A stretch of DNA of 35,949 bases from Flavobacteria bacterium MS024-2A (lineage in GTDB: Bacteria; Bacteroidota; Bacteroidia; Flavobacteriales; Flavobacteriaceae): positions 1-35,949 of the forward strand of contig CAJJAB010000033.1 of NCBI GenBank assembly GCA_905181895.1, in the 5' to 3' direction. Each line of letters opens with the position of its first letter. The first letter of the stretch is position 1. Shown here one piece after another: positions 1 to 10,207 of the stretch. The position numbers and the translations under genes are program-made. Below the pieces are notes generated by a model. The model ran no database searches, was not told the DNA's origin, and worked only from the letters and a program-made list of their open reading frames with translations.

Positions 1-2
1 TA

Positions 3-293
3 GGAGGATTTATAATAGTTTATAGTCTATTTTCACCAAATGGAGATGGAGTTAATGACAATTTTGTTATTGAACACATAGGTAATTATCCTGATAATAA
101 GTTGGAAATATATAATCGCTGGGGGAATATAGTATATAAAAAGAATGGTTATAATAATGACTGGAATGGAATTTCAAACGGAAGAGTAATTGTTAATGAT
201 TCAAAAAACTTACCAGAAGGCACTTATTATTATAAATTAGATTTAGGAGATGGATCATTCCCAAAAACTGGCTGGCTATACTTAAATAGATGA
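3..293 (+). CDS. C-terminal fragment of a T9SS type B / gliding motility-associated C-terminal domain protein (5' truncated by window edge)
   Basis: Frame 3 reads ...FSPNGDGVNDNFVIEHIGNYPDNKLEIYNRWGNIVYKKNGYNNDWNG...LPEGTYYYKLDLGDG...KTGWLYLNR*, the typical CHU_C/type B sorting domain pattern. The ORF extends upstream of the listed start at 102. Confidence 0.9.
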   Translation, partial: GGFIIVYSLFSPNGDGVNDNFVIEHIGNYPDNKLEIYNRWGNIVYKKNGYNNDWNGISNGRVIVNDSKNLPEGTYYYKLDLGDGSFPKTGWLYLNR

Positions 294-607
294 TAATTAA
301 AAACATTTAATTGAGAATCAGTTTACTAATTATCTCAATAAATAATTCAAACCATCTAAGCGGCTAACCAAAAGACAGAAGGGGTGTTATTTTTTTATCT
401 AAATAAGTGGGTATATGTGATTAAGAAGATTTTTTTAATTTTTTAAAAATTAAAAATTTTAAAAATACAGTATTTTGTAGTAGGTTATTTGTAGATATTA
501 GAGATGAAAAAATTATTAAACAATTCTATATAAACAATTATTACAAGTCGTGCAGGAGAAGGGTTTTCTTTTATAAAATAAAACCTCCTTGAAATTATAA
601 TTGCTAT

Positions 608-2266
608 TTATAAGCTGATAAAAGAATTGGTTATTTTATATAGCTGTTTAGAATCAGCTGTTAACTCAAACCTTCCTAGGGAAATAGGAATATTTCCAAT
701 GTTATTTAAGTCATCAAAGAATTGTTTTAAGGTAAAGGGTTCTCCTTTTTTCTCCCGTTCTTTAGCCACTTCAGCCATGGTCTCTTCAATCAGGTATTTT
801 CCAGTAATATAACTTGTGCCGTATCCGGGTTGCCTTAGATATAAATGTTGTTCAAAAATTAATAGATCTCTTTCTGTTTTCATCCAACCCCTTGGGGTAT
901 ATTCAGAATGTATTTCCCCCGCATCCTCCATAGACATAATATTAGCTTGAGCATATAAAGAACCTAATCCTCTTGCTGCTCGTTGAGCTATTAAAATATA
1001 AACAATTTCTCTAGCTCGAGGGTTTTTATTATATAAACCGGCATGCATAAACATTTCCTCAACTGCTGTGGCTAAGCCCTCATTTCTTGAATCAAAAATA
1101 TTGTAGAGAAGGGGGTTTTTTCTGATTGGATTTTTATGTGGCTCTAAATCCATTCTAGCCAATTCAAACCAATGATAAAAATGAGAGAAAAGGGGTTTTG
1201 GATCATAATGTGCTGTTATCCAAAAAAAATTTCTCTTGTTTGGAGGGATATACTTACCTATGTGCGGTTCTAATGCTGGGGTAAAATAATCTTTAACAGT
1301 AACGATATCATTTTCTTCAAGGAAATTGATTAATTCTTGAGCAGCATTTTTTGCTAATAAATCATATGATTCAGGTGAATTAGCATCTTTTAGGGCGGGC
1401 AATTTACGGTTACGATGCTCTTCTAGTTTTAAAGAAGACCAAGCACGTGCTAACTCCCTTTTTAAAAGGATAACTTCATCATCCCAGCTTAAAGGAACTA
1501 AATGAACATTTTGTTGATACCAAGTGTAGTTTTCTTTTCCTATTCCAGAAGGTCCTGTCTTATTTGGGATTTCATTAGTAAGCCATTCAACAAATAATAT
1601 TGTAGCCACCCTAGCTTCATTAATGAAAGTTTTTAAGTTATTGTCATTAGCGACTCCTTTTTGAAGAAGTAGATCATCCAGATCTTTAACTTGACTTTCG
1701 AGGTCTTTGATGCCAGTAATCCATAAATCACGAGCATTACCCGTTAAGTTCATTTGAGCTTGTAGATGAAATGGAGGTATTTTCTTTAATGAAGAAATCA
1801 ATTTATTTCTTGAGGATCGATCTAGAGGAAACGAATATTGCCAGAGTTCAATTAAAGCATGATGCGTTGGACCTTCATGGGCAGGAACATCACTTTTATA
1901 CGTCCAGATTGATCTGTAAAAAGCAGGGTCTCTTTGCCAAGGCTTTAAGACTTTATAATTAAAAATATAACCGTTCATTTCTGCCCAAAGTATATGCCAG
2001 TCCACCTGTTGATTGATAGGCCAATCTTCTTTTGACATTATTTGAAGACGGTTTTTCAAAGCCATAAAGGCCGTCCATCTTTTGTCAAAAGTAACGAGAG
2101 AATAGTCGGGGGCTCCGTTTAGGTCGGGGGGTATCTCAAATGACCGCCAATCATTAAATAATGTTACCAACTCTTGAGGATTTTTATTGTTTAAAGTTTT
2201 TTGAGCTATTGTTTTATGAAAATAAAACGATAATAATATTATTAGTAAGAGATTGTAAGTCTTCAT
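608..2266 (-). CDS. DUF885-like exported protein
   Basis: 552 aa with N-terminal signal peptide (MKTYNLLLIILLSFYFHKTIAQ). C-terminal DUF885-like pattern (EGLATAVEEMFMHAGLY ... GYGTSYITGKYLIEETMAE). Confidence 0.65.
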   Translation of the reverse strand: MKTYNLLLIILLSFYFHKTIAQKTLNNKNPQELVTLFNDWRSFEIPPDLNGAPDYSLVTFDKRWTAFMALKNRLQIMSKEDWPINQQVDWHILWAEMNGYIFNYKVLKPWQRDPAFYRSIWTYKSDVPAHEGPTHHALIELWQYSFPLDRSSRNKLISSLKKIPPFHLQAQMNLTGNARDLWITGIKDLESQVKDLDDLLLQKGVANDNNLKTFINEARVATILFVEWLTNEIPNKTGPSGIGKENYTWYQQNVHLVPLSWDDEVILLKRELARAWSSLKLEEHRNRKLPALKDANSPESYDLLAKNAAQELINFLEENDIVTVKDYFTPALEPHIGKYIPPNKRNFFWITAHYDPKPLFSHFYHWFELARMDLEPHKNPIRKNPLLYNIFDSRNEGLATAVEEMFMHAGLYNKNPRAREIVYILIAQRAARGLGSLYAQANIMSMEDAGEIHSEYTPRGWMKTERDLLIFEQHLYLRQPGYGTSYITGKYLIEETMAEVAKEREKKGEPFTLKQFFDDLNNIGNIPISLGRFELTADSKQLYKITNSFISL

Positions 2267-2386
2267 TATTTAAGGGTAAAATATGATGTAAAATGGAACA
2301 AAAGGGAATGATTTTGATAGGTCAATGTCTTTATAAAAGTAACAAAATTTTGCTATATTGTAAGGTTAATAAAAACACTATTTACT

Positions 2387-5300
2387 ATGCGATTATTCCT
2401 CTTTATTATTTTATTAGTATCAATTCCAACAAGTGCTCAAACACTAAGTTTTGATTCTATTGAAAACTTAAAAATAAGAAATATCGGACCTGCAAATATG
2501 AGTGGAAGAATCACTGCCATTGATGTTGTTACTTCTAATCCTAAAATAATTATAGTCGGTGCAGCATCGGGTGGAGTTTGGAAATCAGAAAATGGAGGTT
2601 CAGCCTGGAATCCGGTTTTTGATGATCAACCGACTCAAAACATAGGTGCAATCGCAATTCAACAAAGTAATCCAAATAATATATGGGTTGGAACAGGCGA
2701 GGGGAATCCTCGAAATTCGATGAACTTGGGGATGGGTATTTTTAAGAGCCAAGACGGAGGAGTAACTTGGAAAAAAATGGGGTTGGAAAACACAAAAACT
2801 ATTCATAGAATACTAATTGATCCATCAGATGGAAATGTTATTTATGTTGGAGCAATGGGAGATCCATTTACTATAAATGAACACAGAGGTTTGTATAAAT
2901 CAATTGATGGTGGTCAAAATTGGAAAAGAATTTTGTTTACCAATAAGCTTTCAGGTATTGCAGATTTGGTCATGGATCCATCAAATTCTAATAAATTATT
3001 TGCAGCAGTTTATCAGCATAAAAGAACTCCTTATTCCTTTGTTTCAGGAGGACCAGGGTCTGGTCTTTTTTTAAGTGAGGATGGGGGTGAGTCTTGGAAA
3101 AAAATTGGAAATAAAGAAGGATTTCCCAAAGGAGATCTAGGAAGAATAGGGGTAGCTATAGCACAGAGTAATCCCGATATAGTATATGCCAAAGTAGAGG
3201 CTGAAAAAAACTTACTTTACAGAAGTGACAACGGGGGTGCTTCATGGTCAGTTATTAATAGTAATCCTAAATTCACGAACAATCGTCCTTTTTATTTTCA
3301 AGACTTAGCGGTTGATACACAAGATGAAAATCGATTATATAATATCTACCAACCTTTATCGGTGAGTTATGATGGAGGAAAAACTTTTGATACTACACCT
3401 ATGATTCCAGCCGATGAAACGAAGGGCATTCATGCCGATTTTCACGCAATATGGATCAATCCCAATGATCCTCAACATTTTATTATTGGTGGTGATGGTG
3501 GATTAGGAATCACTCAAGATCATGGAAAGAGCTGGTATTTTCCAGAGACAATACCAGTAGCACAGTTTTATCATATCAATGTTGATTATGACACTCCATT
3601 TAATGTTTATGGGGGGATGCAGGACAATGGTAATTGGTCTGGACCAGCCTATACTTGGAAAAGGGGTGGAATTAGAACCTTGTATTGGCAATATCTTGTT
3701 GGTGGCGATGGGTTTTATATTTCTCCAGATAAGGAAAATTCTAGGTTTGGTTATGGAACTTCACAAAACGGAGATTTATATCGTTATGATAAACTTACAG
3801 GCTATTATCAAAGTATCGCTCCTCAGCCCATCTCAATAAAGAAAACTTTACGTTTTAATTGGAATGCAGGATTTGCAAGGGATCCATATGATGAGAATAC
3901 AGCCTATTATGGCTCACAATATGTCCATAAAACACTTGATAAAGGCCAAACGTGGGAGATAATTTCCCCTGATCTTACTACCGATAATTCTGATCATCAA
4001 AAGGGGGATTATGGAGGATTGACACTCGATATTTCTGGTGCAGAAAACTATAATAGCATACTTGCTATTGCTCCTAGTCATCTAAATAAAAAGATAATTT
4101 GGGTTGGGACAGATGATGGTCAGGTTCAGTTAACACTTGATGGAGGGGCCTCATGGAAGAATTTGACATCACAGATTAATGAACTACCTAAAGAAGCTTG
4201 GATTGCTCGAATTCACCCTTCACGATATGAGCAAGGGACGGCTTGGGTTGTTGTTAATAATTACAGGAAAGGAGATTATGCTCCCTACTTATTCAAAACA
4301 GAGGATTTCGGGCAACGTTGGGTCCGGATTGTTGATGAGAATGATGTGAAAGGATATTCGCTCTCTTTTGTTCAGGATCCTGTAGAGAAAAACTTACTCT
4401 TTTTAGGAACTGAGAATGGCTTGTGGGTTAGTGTTAATGAGGGTAAAGATTGGACTCCTTTCAAAAACGGATTTCCAAGTGTGTCAACTATGGATTTAGT
4501 GATTCAGGAAAAAGAGTCTGCACTAGTGGTTGGAACTTTTGGTCGAGCCATATGGGTGCTAGATGATTTATTAAGTTTAAGAGCATTAATATCAAATTCT
4601 TCACAAAAGAAATTAACGGCGCTACCAATGAATGAAGTAGTTCAAGTAAAAGGTTTATTTATTAATCCCCCAGGAAATATCTGGTCAGGATTTAATACAA
4701 CCTTTGAGGGTCCTAATAAAGTATTTCAAAAAGTTGAAATACCTTTATTTCTCAGAGACAAGCCTAATGAAAAGGACTCAATTAAAGCAAGTATTTATAA
4801 TGTAAAAGGAGATGTTATTAATACTGTTGTGGGATATCATTTAAAGAAGGGACTTAATTATTTGACCTGGAAACTGGATGAGGAAATGGTTAATTTACCG
4901 GATGCTTGGATTAATGATGATTCAAGAGGGATACCTGTTTTGCCTGGAGAATATACAGTTAAATCTACTTATCAGGAAGCGACTAGTGATGGAATTCTAA
5001 AAGTAATAGCCGATCCAAGATTTGATATAGATAAAGGGGTTGATGAACAGCTATACCTCTATCAAAAGGCAATAAAAAAGCAAGTTAAAGTTCTTTCTGG
5101 CCTATTTGATAAATTAGATTTTTGGGAAAGGCATATTAATTCATCACTTGATAAGTTCTCTAAGTTAACACTTCAAGATAAAAAAGAACTAAAGAAATTA
5201 AAAAAGCTAAAGGATGAGCTACAACTCTTGAAAATAATGGGTAAAGACAAACCTCTTGGGCGACAAGTTGGAGCATGGCAAAGCTCCAAAATTACCCCTT

Positions 5301-5485
5301 ATTCCGCAACAAGTGAAGCTTTAAAAGCTTCTTTTTCAAGGGTTACAATTCCCTCTAAGCAAGATTGGCAAAGGATTTATATTGCTCAAGACTTGACAGT
5401 GACTTTTGAAAATGCAATAAACCATTATGAGAAGAAGAAATGGACAAAATATTTAAAAACGCATGACGTTTTAACCATTGAATAG
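2387..5485 (+). CDS. VPS10/sortilin-like BNR-repeat (Asp-box) beta-propeller exported protein
   Basis: 1032 aa with signal peptide. Many Asp-boxes: SENGGSAWNP, SQDGGVTWKK, SIDGGQNWKR, SEDGGESWKK, SDNGGASWS, TQDHGKSWY, TLDKGQTWE, TLDGGASWKN, SVNEGKDWT. Confidence 0.88.
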   Translation: MRLFLFIILLVSIPTSAQTLSFDSIENLKIRNIGPANMSGRITAIDVVTSNPKIIIVGAASGGVWKSENGGSAWNPVFDDQPTQNIGAIAIQQSNPNNIWVGTGEGNPRNSMNLGMGIFKSQDGGVTWKKMGLENTKTIHRILIDPSDGNVIYVGAMGDPFTINEHRGLYKSIDGGQNWKRILFTNKLSGIADLVMDPSNSNKLFAAVYQHKRTPYSFVSGGPGSGLFLSEDGGESWKKIGNKEGFPKGDLGRIGVAIAQSNPDIVYAKVEAEKNLLYRSDNGGASWSVINSNPKFTNNRPFYFQDLAVDTQDENRLYNIYQPLSVSYDGGKTFDTTPMIPADETKGIHADFHAIWINPNDPQHFIIGGDGGLGITQDHGKSWYFPETIPVAQFYHINVDYDTPFNVYGGMQDNGNWSGPAYTWKRGGIRTLYWQYLVGGDGFYISPDKENSRFGYGTSQNGDLYRYDKLTGYYQSIAPQPISIKKTLRFNWNAGFARDPYDENTAYYGSQYVHKTLDKGQTWEIISPDLTTDNSDHQKGDYGGLTLDISGAENYNSILAIAPSHLNKKIIWVGTDDGQVQLTLDGGASWKNLTSQINELPKEAWIARIHPSRYEQGTAWVVVNNYRKGDYAPYLFKTEDFGQRWVRIVDENDVKGYSLSFVQDPVEKNLLFLGTENGLWVSVNEGKDWTPFKNGFPSVSTMDLVIQEKESALVVGTFGRAIWVLDDLLSLRALISNSSQKKLTALPMNEVVQVKGLFINPPGNIWSGFNTTFEGPNKVFQKVEIPLFLRDKPNEKDSIKASIYNVKGDVINTVVGYHLKKGLNYLTWKLDEEMVNLPDAWINDDSRGIPVLPGEYTVKSTYQEATSDGILKVIADPRFDIDKGVDEQLYLYQKAIKKQVKVLSGLFDKLDFWERHINSSLDKFSKLTLQDKKELKKLKKLKDELQLLKIMGKDKPLGRQVGAWQSSKITPYSATSEALKASFSRVTIPSKQDWQRIYIAQDLTVTFENAINHYEKKKWTKYLKTHDVLTIE

Positions 5486-5491
5486 GGCAAG

Positions 5492-6943
5492 TTATTCATC
5501 CAAAAGGGCTTCTGTTTCTATTTCTACAAGATACCCTTCGCCAACAAGTTTAGCTTGAACGAGTGTATTGGCAGGGTCAATATTTTTAAATCTAAGACCG
5601 TGTGCTCGAGCGACAGCCTCCCAATCGTTAATATTGTTAACAAAAATCCGAGTTCTAACTACATCCGTTAAAGACCCATCTAAAGATTTAAGGGCAGCCT
5701 CTATTTTGTCAATTACAAAATGGGTTTGGGCTGCAGCATCTAATCCTCCTACAACTTGGTTCCGATGAGTTGCTGTTGTTCCAGAAACAAGAATTCGATT
5801 CCCTTTTTTTATGGCACGTGAATATCCTGCAAACTCTTCCCATGCAGTTCCACTGTAAACATGTTTTCTTTGTGGTGATATTTCAACTGAAGCATATACT
5901 TTAGGGCTAGTATCTATATGATGACTGAGGTCTCCTGAAGCAGTCAGAAAAGGAGGGTTACGATATTCATCTCCACAATTTCCAGGAACTGGAGAAAGGT
6001 GTGCTATGGCATTTTCAATGATTATGATATCATCTTTATCAATAATAATATCAAGTAATTCTTGATGTTCTTGGATATGCGAATTTTCACCCAGGCGAGC
6101 ACCAATAATCACAGCAGCAACATTTGTATTTTCGAGAACGTAGCGACTTGCAATATTTGCTATAGATGTATTATGTTTAACCGCAACTTGATGAAGCCCC
6201 TGTAGTAATTTTTGAAAAATTTTCCATCCCCCTGCAGCATCAATAAAACGTTTATATTTCATTAGAGACCAAGTTGGAAGTGCGTCCAGACCGGGTTCTT
6301 CTTTGTCTAGCCATCGATTGGATAAAAAGCCTCCAGCTAGCGTCCCATAAGCTAAAATATGAACACCAAATTCCTCACAAACAGTTTGCATAGAACCTAG
6401 GGCCCTTCGATCTATTACAGAGTGAGAAATTTGATTACTAACAATTGGAATACCACTTGCCAGAGCAATTCGTAAATGATGAGCATCAAAATTGGTGACG
6501 CCAATGGCTTGAATTAATCCCTCTTCTTTTAATTCTTTTAAAAAAAAAAGCCCATCCAACCAACTAGGATCAGCATAATTCCAGGCATGAAATTGCATCA
6601 TGTCAATACTAGATTGTTGCATCCTTTTTAAGGCTTTTTGAATAACATTTCTAACCGCTTTTTTTTCTACATCTCCTGGTTTTGGAACCCATTTGGTAAA
6701 CAATCGGATAGAATCACTTTTGGGATGTTTATTTTTACATTCCCCAGCAATAATTTCACTCGATCCATAATGATCTGCCATATCGAAAGTTGTAAAACCT
6801 GCATCTATATAATCATTCATGTAGGTTGCTGTTTTGATGTGATCAAGTTGCTCCCCTGCTTTTTCCATATCGGCTATTTGCCATAAGCCAATAATTAACC
6901 TTGGAATAGAAAGAGAAGAAGATAAATGTGTGATTTTTTTCAT
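5492..6943 (-). CDS. Aldo/keto reductase fused to a C-terminal Rid (YjgF/YER057c/UK114) domain
   Basis: N-terminal AKR with D/Y/K/H tetrad (FDMADHYGSSE, FTKW, QFHAW). C-terminal ~130 aa Rid-like (RILVSGTTATHRNQVVGGLDAAAQTHFVIDKIEAALKSLDGSLTDVVRTRIFV...VEIETEALL). Confidence 0.88.
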   Translation of the reverse strand: MKKITHLSSSLSIPRLIIGLWQIADMEKAGEQLDHIKTATYMNDYIDAGFTTFDMADHYGSSEIIAGECKNKHPKSDSIRLFTKWVPKPGDVEKKAVRNVIQKALKRMQQSSIDMMQFHAWNYADPSWLDGLFFLKELKEEGLIQAIGVTNFDAHHLRIALASGIPIVSNQISHSVIDRRALGSMQTVCEEFGVHILAYGTLAGGFLSNRWLDKEEPGLDALPTWSLMKYKRFIDAAGGWKIFQKLLQGLHQVAVKHNTSIANIASRYVLENTNVAAVIIGARLGENSHIQEHQELLDIIIDKDDIIIIENAIAHLSPVPGNCGDEYRNPPFLTASGDLSHHIDTSPKVYASVEISPQRKHVYSGTAWEEFAGYSRAIKKGNRILVSGTTATHRNQVVGGLDAAAQTHFVIDKIEAALKSLDGSLTDVVRTRIFVNNINDWEAVARAHGLRFKNIDPANTLVQAKLVGEGYLVEIETEALLDE

Positions 6944-6945
6944 GC

Positions 6946-8427
6946 TTATTCTGTTGGTAAATTTTTAAAATGTTGATTAAAGGTTTTATCCTTTTTTTGT
7001 AGTTGATTCCAACGATAGAAGAAGACAATACTTGCAAGTCCCATTACAATTAGCCAAACATAAGTTGAGTGAAAATACCAAGCATTTGTTTGACTGGTGA
7101 GATCCTTATAAAGATGAATGACTAAAAATCCCGTCAAGAAAATAACACCACCCCATCCAATGATAAGTTGAAGAGTTCTATTTTTTAAAATTTTGATTTC
7201 TTGAGCTAGTTTAGGGTTGTGTTTTTTAATGGTTAATAAGGTGATGCTCATCAATAAAAAATTGACAAGCATTGAAGTTACCATTATATCAATTCCTAAG
7301 AAAAAATCACCTGCAAAGTGAGAACCTAATACTCCGATGCTTGACATTACACCTGCCAGAATTAGAGCTACATACGGAGATTTATTTTTTGGATGAATTT
7401 TAGTTATTTGTGTGGGAAAAATGGAATCTTTTGCCCATGCAAACATTAGTCGAGATACCGATAATAACATTGCGGGCAAATCATTTATTAAAGCAATTGC
7501 AGCCCCGAAAAGGATTAAAACATCCAGTCCTTTAGGCAAAACATAACTCAGTAAGCCGGGTGCTGTAATATCTTTATTTTGAGCTTGTTCAGCAATATAA
7601 CTCCATGGAATTATTTTATAAACTGATGCTGTAAATAGAAAATAAAATAGGCCAACACCTAGAATTGCTACAAGTATTGCTAGTGGGAGATTTCTAGTTG
7701 GATTTTTAGCCTCGCTACCTGTTTGGGCAATTGCGTCAAATCCAATAAAACTTGAGAATAAAATAGCTGCTGCAGATAAAAAAATTCGCCATTCAAAATT
7801 TGGATTAGGAGAAAGAACATGAACTATGCCCTCCTTTTCTTTTATTGCGGTAAGAAAGTCATTAGTGTCATAAAATAAACTCGATATGATTACAATACTT
7901 CCCAAGCAAAAAACAACCATTACCATGGGAATTAATAAATTAGTATAAGACTTAATCCCTCTAATGTTTAGGTAAACAAAACTCCATATTAAACTTAATC
8001 CCATTCCTACACGAACAATCGAAATATTAAATAATTCGGCGAGCCAGAAAAGCTCAGAACTATAAGCGATATCTCTCAAAAAAGGAATAGATATGTAGGC
8101 AATAACTCCAATAACTATGGATAAACCAAACCATTGTGAAAAGCTTGCTATAAATCCCAAATAAGGACTCAAACCCCTACTGGCATATAAATAACTCCCA
8201 CCTGCTCGTGGCATCGCCGAAGATAAAATTGCATAAGCCAATCCAGCAAATAGTGCAGGAATTGCAGCAAAGGCAAAAGCCGACAAAACATAAGGCCCTA
8301 TTTTTGGCACGCTCCTGTGAATCATAAAGGGAACAACGTTTATTGAGGCACCGACCATAGAGGAAATACCAGTAGCGATAACAGCTAACAAACCCATTTG
8401 ACGACTTAACTTAAGTGTTTTATTCAT
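6946..8427 (-). CDS. APC superfamily amino acid permease
   Basis: 493 aa, multiple hydrophobic helices. N-terminal GISSMVGASINVVPF and PRAGGSYLYASRGLSPYLGF are APC signatures. Two nt from the downstream AKR-Rid gene. Confidence 0.88.
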   Translation of the reverse strand: MNKTLKLSRQMGLLAVIATGISSMVGASINVVPFMIHRSVPKIGPYVLSAFAFAAIPALFAGLAYAILSSAMPRAGGSYLYASRGLSPYLGFIASFSQWFGLSIVIGVIAYISIPFLRDIAYSSELFWLAELFNISIVRVGMGLSLIWSFVYLNIRGIKSYTNLLIPMVMVVFCLGSIVIISSLFYDTNDFLTAIKEKEGIVHVLSPNPNFEWRIFLSAAAILFSSFIGFDAIAQTGSEAKNPTRNLPLAILVAILGVGLFYFLFTASVYKIIPWSYIAEQAQNKDITAPGLLSYVLPKGLDVLILFGAAIALINDLPAMLLSVSRLMFAWAKDSIFPTQITKIHPKNKSPYVALILAGVMSSIGVLGSHFAGDFFLGIDIMVTSMLVNFLLMSITLLTIKKHNPKLAQEIKILKNRTLQLIIGWGGVIFLTGFLVIHLYKDLTSQTNAWYFHSTYVWLIVMGLASIVFFYRWNQLQKKDKTFNQHFKNLPTE

Positions 8428-8605
8428 TATTTCATTTTACCAATGATCAACTGTAAATAATAAGCTTAATCTATCCCATTAATTAAATCTAAAATAGCTT
8501 TAAATTTTTTTTTAAACTCCAGTTATTTCAACTAAAAAAATATTGAATCAATAAAATTTAAGTTATTTAGTAAAAAAAGGATTGTATTTTGGTACAAACT
8601 TTTTT

Positions 8606-10207
8606 ATGAAAAATATAATTTTACTTAAAGTTAGTCTTGTTTTTGTAATCCTTATTGCCTGCAAGCAAGAAACATTAAAGCCCTATAGCAATAATACAAT
8701 TTCAGCAGCACACCCATTAGCTTCTTTGGCAGGGAAATCTATGTTTGAACAAGGGGGCAATGCGTTTGACGCAGCAGTTGCTGCAGCTTTCACTCTTGCT
8801 GTAGTTGAACCAAGCATGAGTGGAATTGGAGGTAGACTTCAAGCAATATATCAAAACCATTTAGGTGATATTGGTGGAATAGATGCCGCCACACAAGTTC
8901 CGGAAAGCTATATTACTGACGATAAGAAGAATGCCTATGGATATAAAACTATTGGAATACCTGGAGTAGTTGCAGGTCTACTTAAGCTACATTCAGAAAA
9001 TGGAAAGCTGGGTTTGATAAAAGTGATGCAACCTGCAATAAAGTTTGCTACAGAAGGTTTTAAATTATTACCAGGTGAAGCGATAAGACAAAAATTAGCT
9101 AGAGAGATTACAGTTAAATTCGAAGGAACTAAAACTCATTTTTTAAAAATGGATGGTACTTCATTTAATGCTGGGGATATTATTATTCAAAAGGAATTGG
9201 CCAATACATTAAATCAAATTGCGTTAAAAGGAAAAGCAGGTTTTTATGAAGGTGAAATTGCCCAAAAAATGGTTGAGGATATTCAATCGAATGGTGGGAT
9301 TTTAACTTTGGATGATTTAAAAAATTATAATGCTCGGGACGCTGAAATCCTTACGGGTCTTTTTCAGGGGAATAAGATTCATAGTTTGTATCTACCTTCC
9401 TTTGGAGCAATAACAATTCAAATTTTACAAATTTTGGATAATTTATCTAAACCAACTTCTGAAGAAGAATGGGCTCTAGATTTTGGCGAGGCTACAAAAA
9501 TAGCATATACAAATCGAAAGCATCAAGAGGATCGTGACTCTTTATCGGAAATAATATCTTATGAGAATGCTAAAAGTATAGCTATATCCATTGAAAAAGG
9601 AACTCAAAAAAAGATTGCTAAAATTTCTAATCACCCCCCCGAGTCATGGACAGTTGCTATGGGTCATACCTCTCATTTGACTACAGCTGATGCTGAAGGT
9701 AATGTTGTCTCATTAACTCAAACCATTGGGCCCAATATGGGATCTAAAGTTGCGACAGAAGGTTTAGGGTTTTTATATGCAGTTACTTTAGGGGGCTACT
9801 TAGGTGAATTTAAACCGGGTGATCGATCTAACTCCCATATATCACCAACCTTATTTACAAAAAACAATAAAGTTATACTAGCATTGGGTGCAGCTGGTGG
9901 TAGCCGAATTATTACAGCAGTCACTCAGGTGGCACATCGTTATTTTTCAAAAAAGCAAAAACTTTATAAATCCATTATGTTACCGAGAGTCTATCCGTTT
10001 GAAGATTCACTTTGGATAGAAAATCATGAAGGTTTGAAATCCTTGAATGCGGAGTTGGACCCATTAATTTTTCCTATTAAAATGATTAATGAAAAAGCAC
10101 GCTTTGGGAGAGTACATGCGGTTGCTTTAGATACTATAAAAAACGCCTGGATAGGTGCGGCTGATCCCGATTGGGAGGGGACTACAGAATATTTCGAATC
10201 ACCATAA
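8606..10207 (+). CDS. Gamma-glutamyltransferase-like lipoprotein
   Basis: GGT-like N-terminal motif (EQGGNAFDAAVAAAFTLAVVEPSMSGIGG), processing-site region GHTSHLTTADAEGNVVSLT, and SHISPTLF...GAAGGSRIITAV. Lipobox FVILIAC. ATG at 8606 preferred over TTG at 8582. Confidence 0.8.
   Translation: MKNIILLKVSLVFVILIACKQETLKPYSNNTISAAHPLASLAGKSMFEQGGNAFDAAVAAAFTLAVVEPSMSGIGGRLQAIYQNHLGDIGGIDAATQVPESYITDDKKNAYGYKTIGIPGVVAGLLKLHSENGKLGLIKVMQPAIKFATEGFKLLPGEAIRQKLAREITVKFEGTKTHFLKMDGTSFNAGDIIIQKELANTLNQIALKGKAGFYEGEIAQKMVEDIQSNGGILTLDDLKNYNARDAEILTGLFQGNKIHSLYLPSFGAITIQILQILDNLSKPTSEEEWALDFGEATKIAYTNRKHQEDRDSLSEIISYENAKSIAISIEKGTQKKIAKISNHPPESWTVAMGHTSHLTTADAEGNVVSLTQTIGPNMGSKVATEGLGFLYAVTLGGYLGEFKPGDRSNSHISPTLFTKNNKVILALGAAGGSRIITAVTQVAHRYFSKKQKLYKSIMLPRVYPFEDSLWIENHEGLKSLNAELDPLIFPIKMINEKARFGRVHAVALDTIKNAWIGAADPDWEGTTEYFESP

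Noticed and set aside
562-585. GGTTTTCTTTTATAAAATAAAACC imperfect hairpin downstream of the DUF885-like gene
   Set aside because: Contains an internal mismatch and is not followed by a T-run on either strand; insufficient to call a terminator.
294-607. Possible tRNA or small RNA in the 314-nt gap
   Set aside because: No cloverleaf or conserved T-loop sequence found; the region is mostly AT-rich non-coding sequence.
627-812. 61-aa plus-strand ORF
   Set aside because: Antisense to the DUF885-like gene; no supporting features.
3579-3839. 86-aa plus-strand ORF
   Set aside because: Alternative frame inside the BNR/VPS10 gene.
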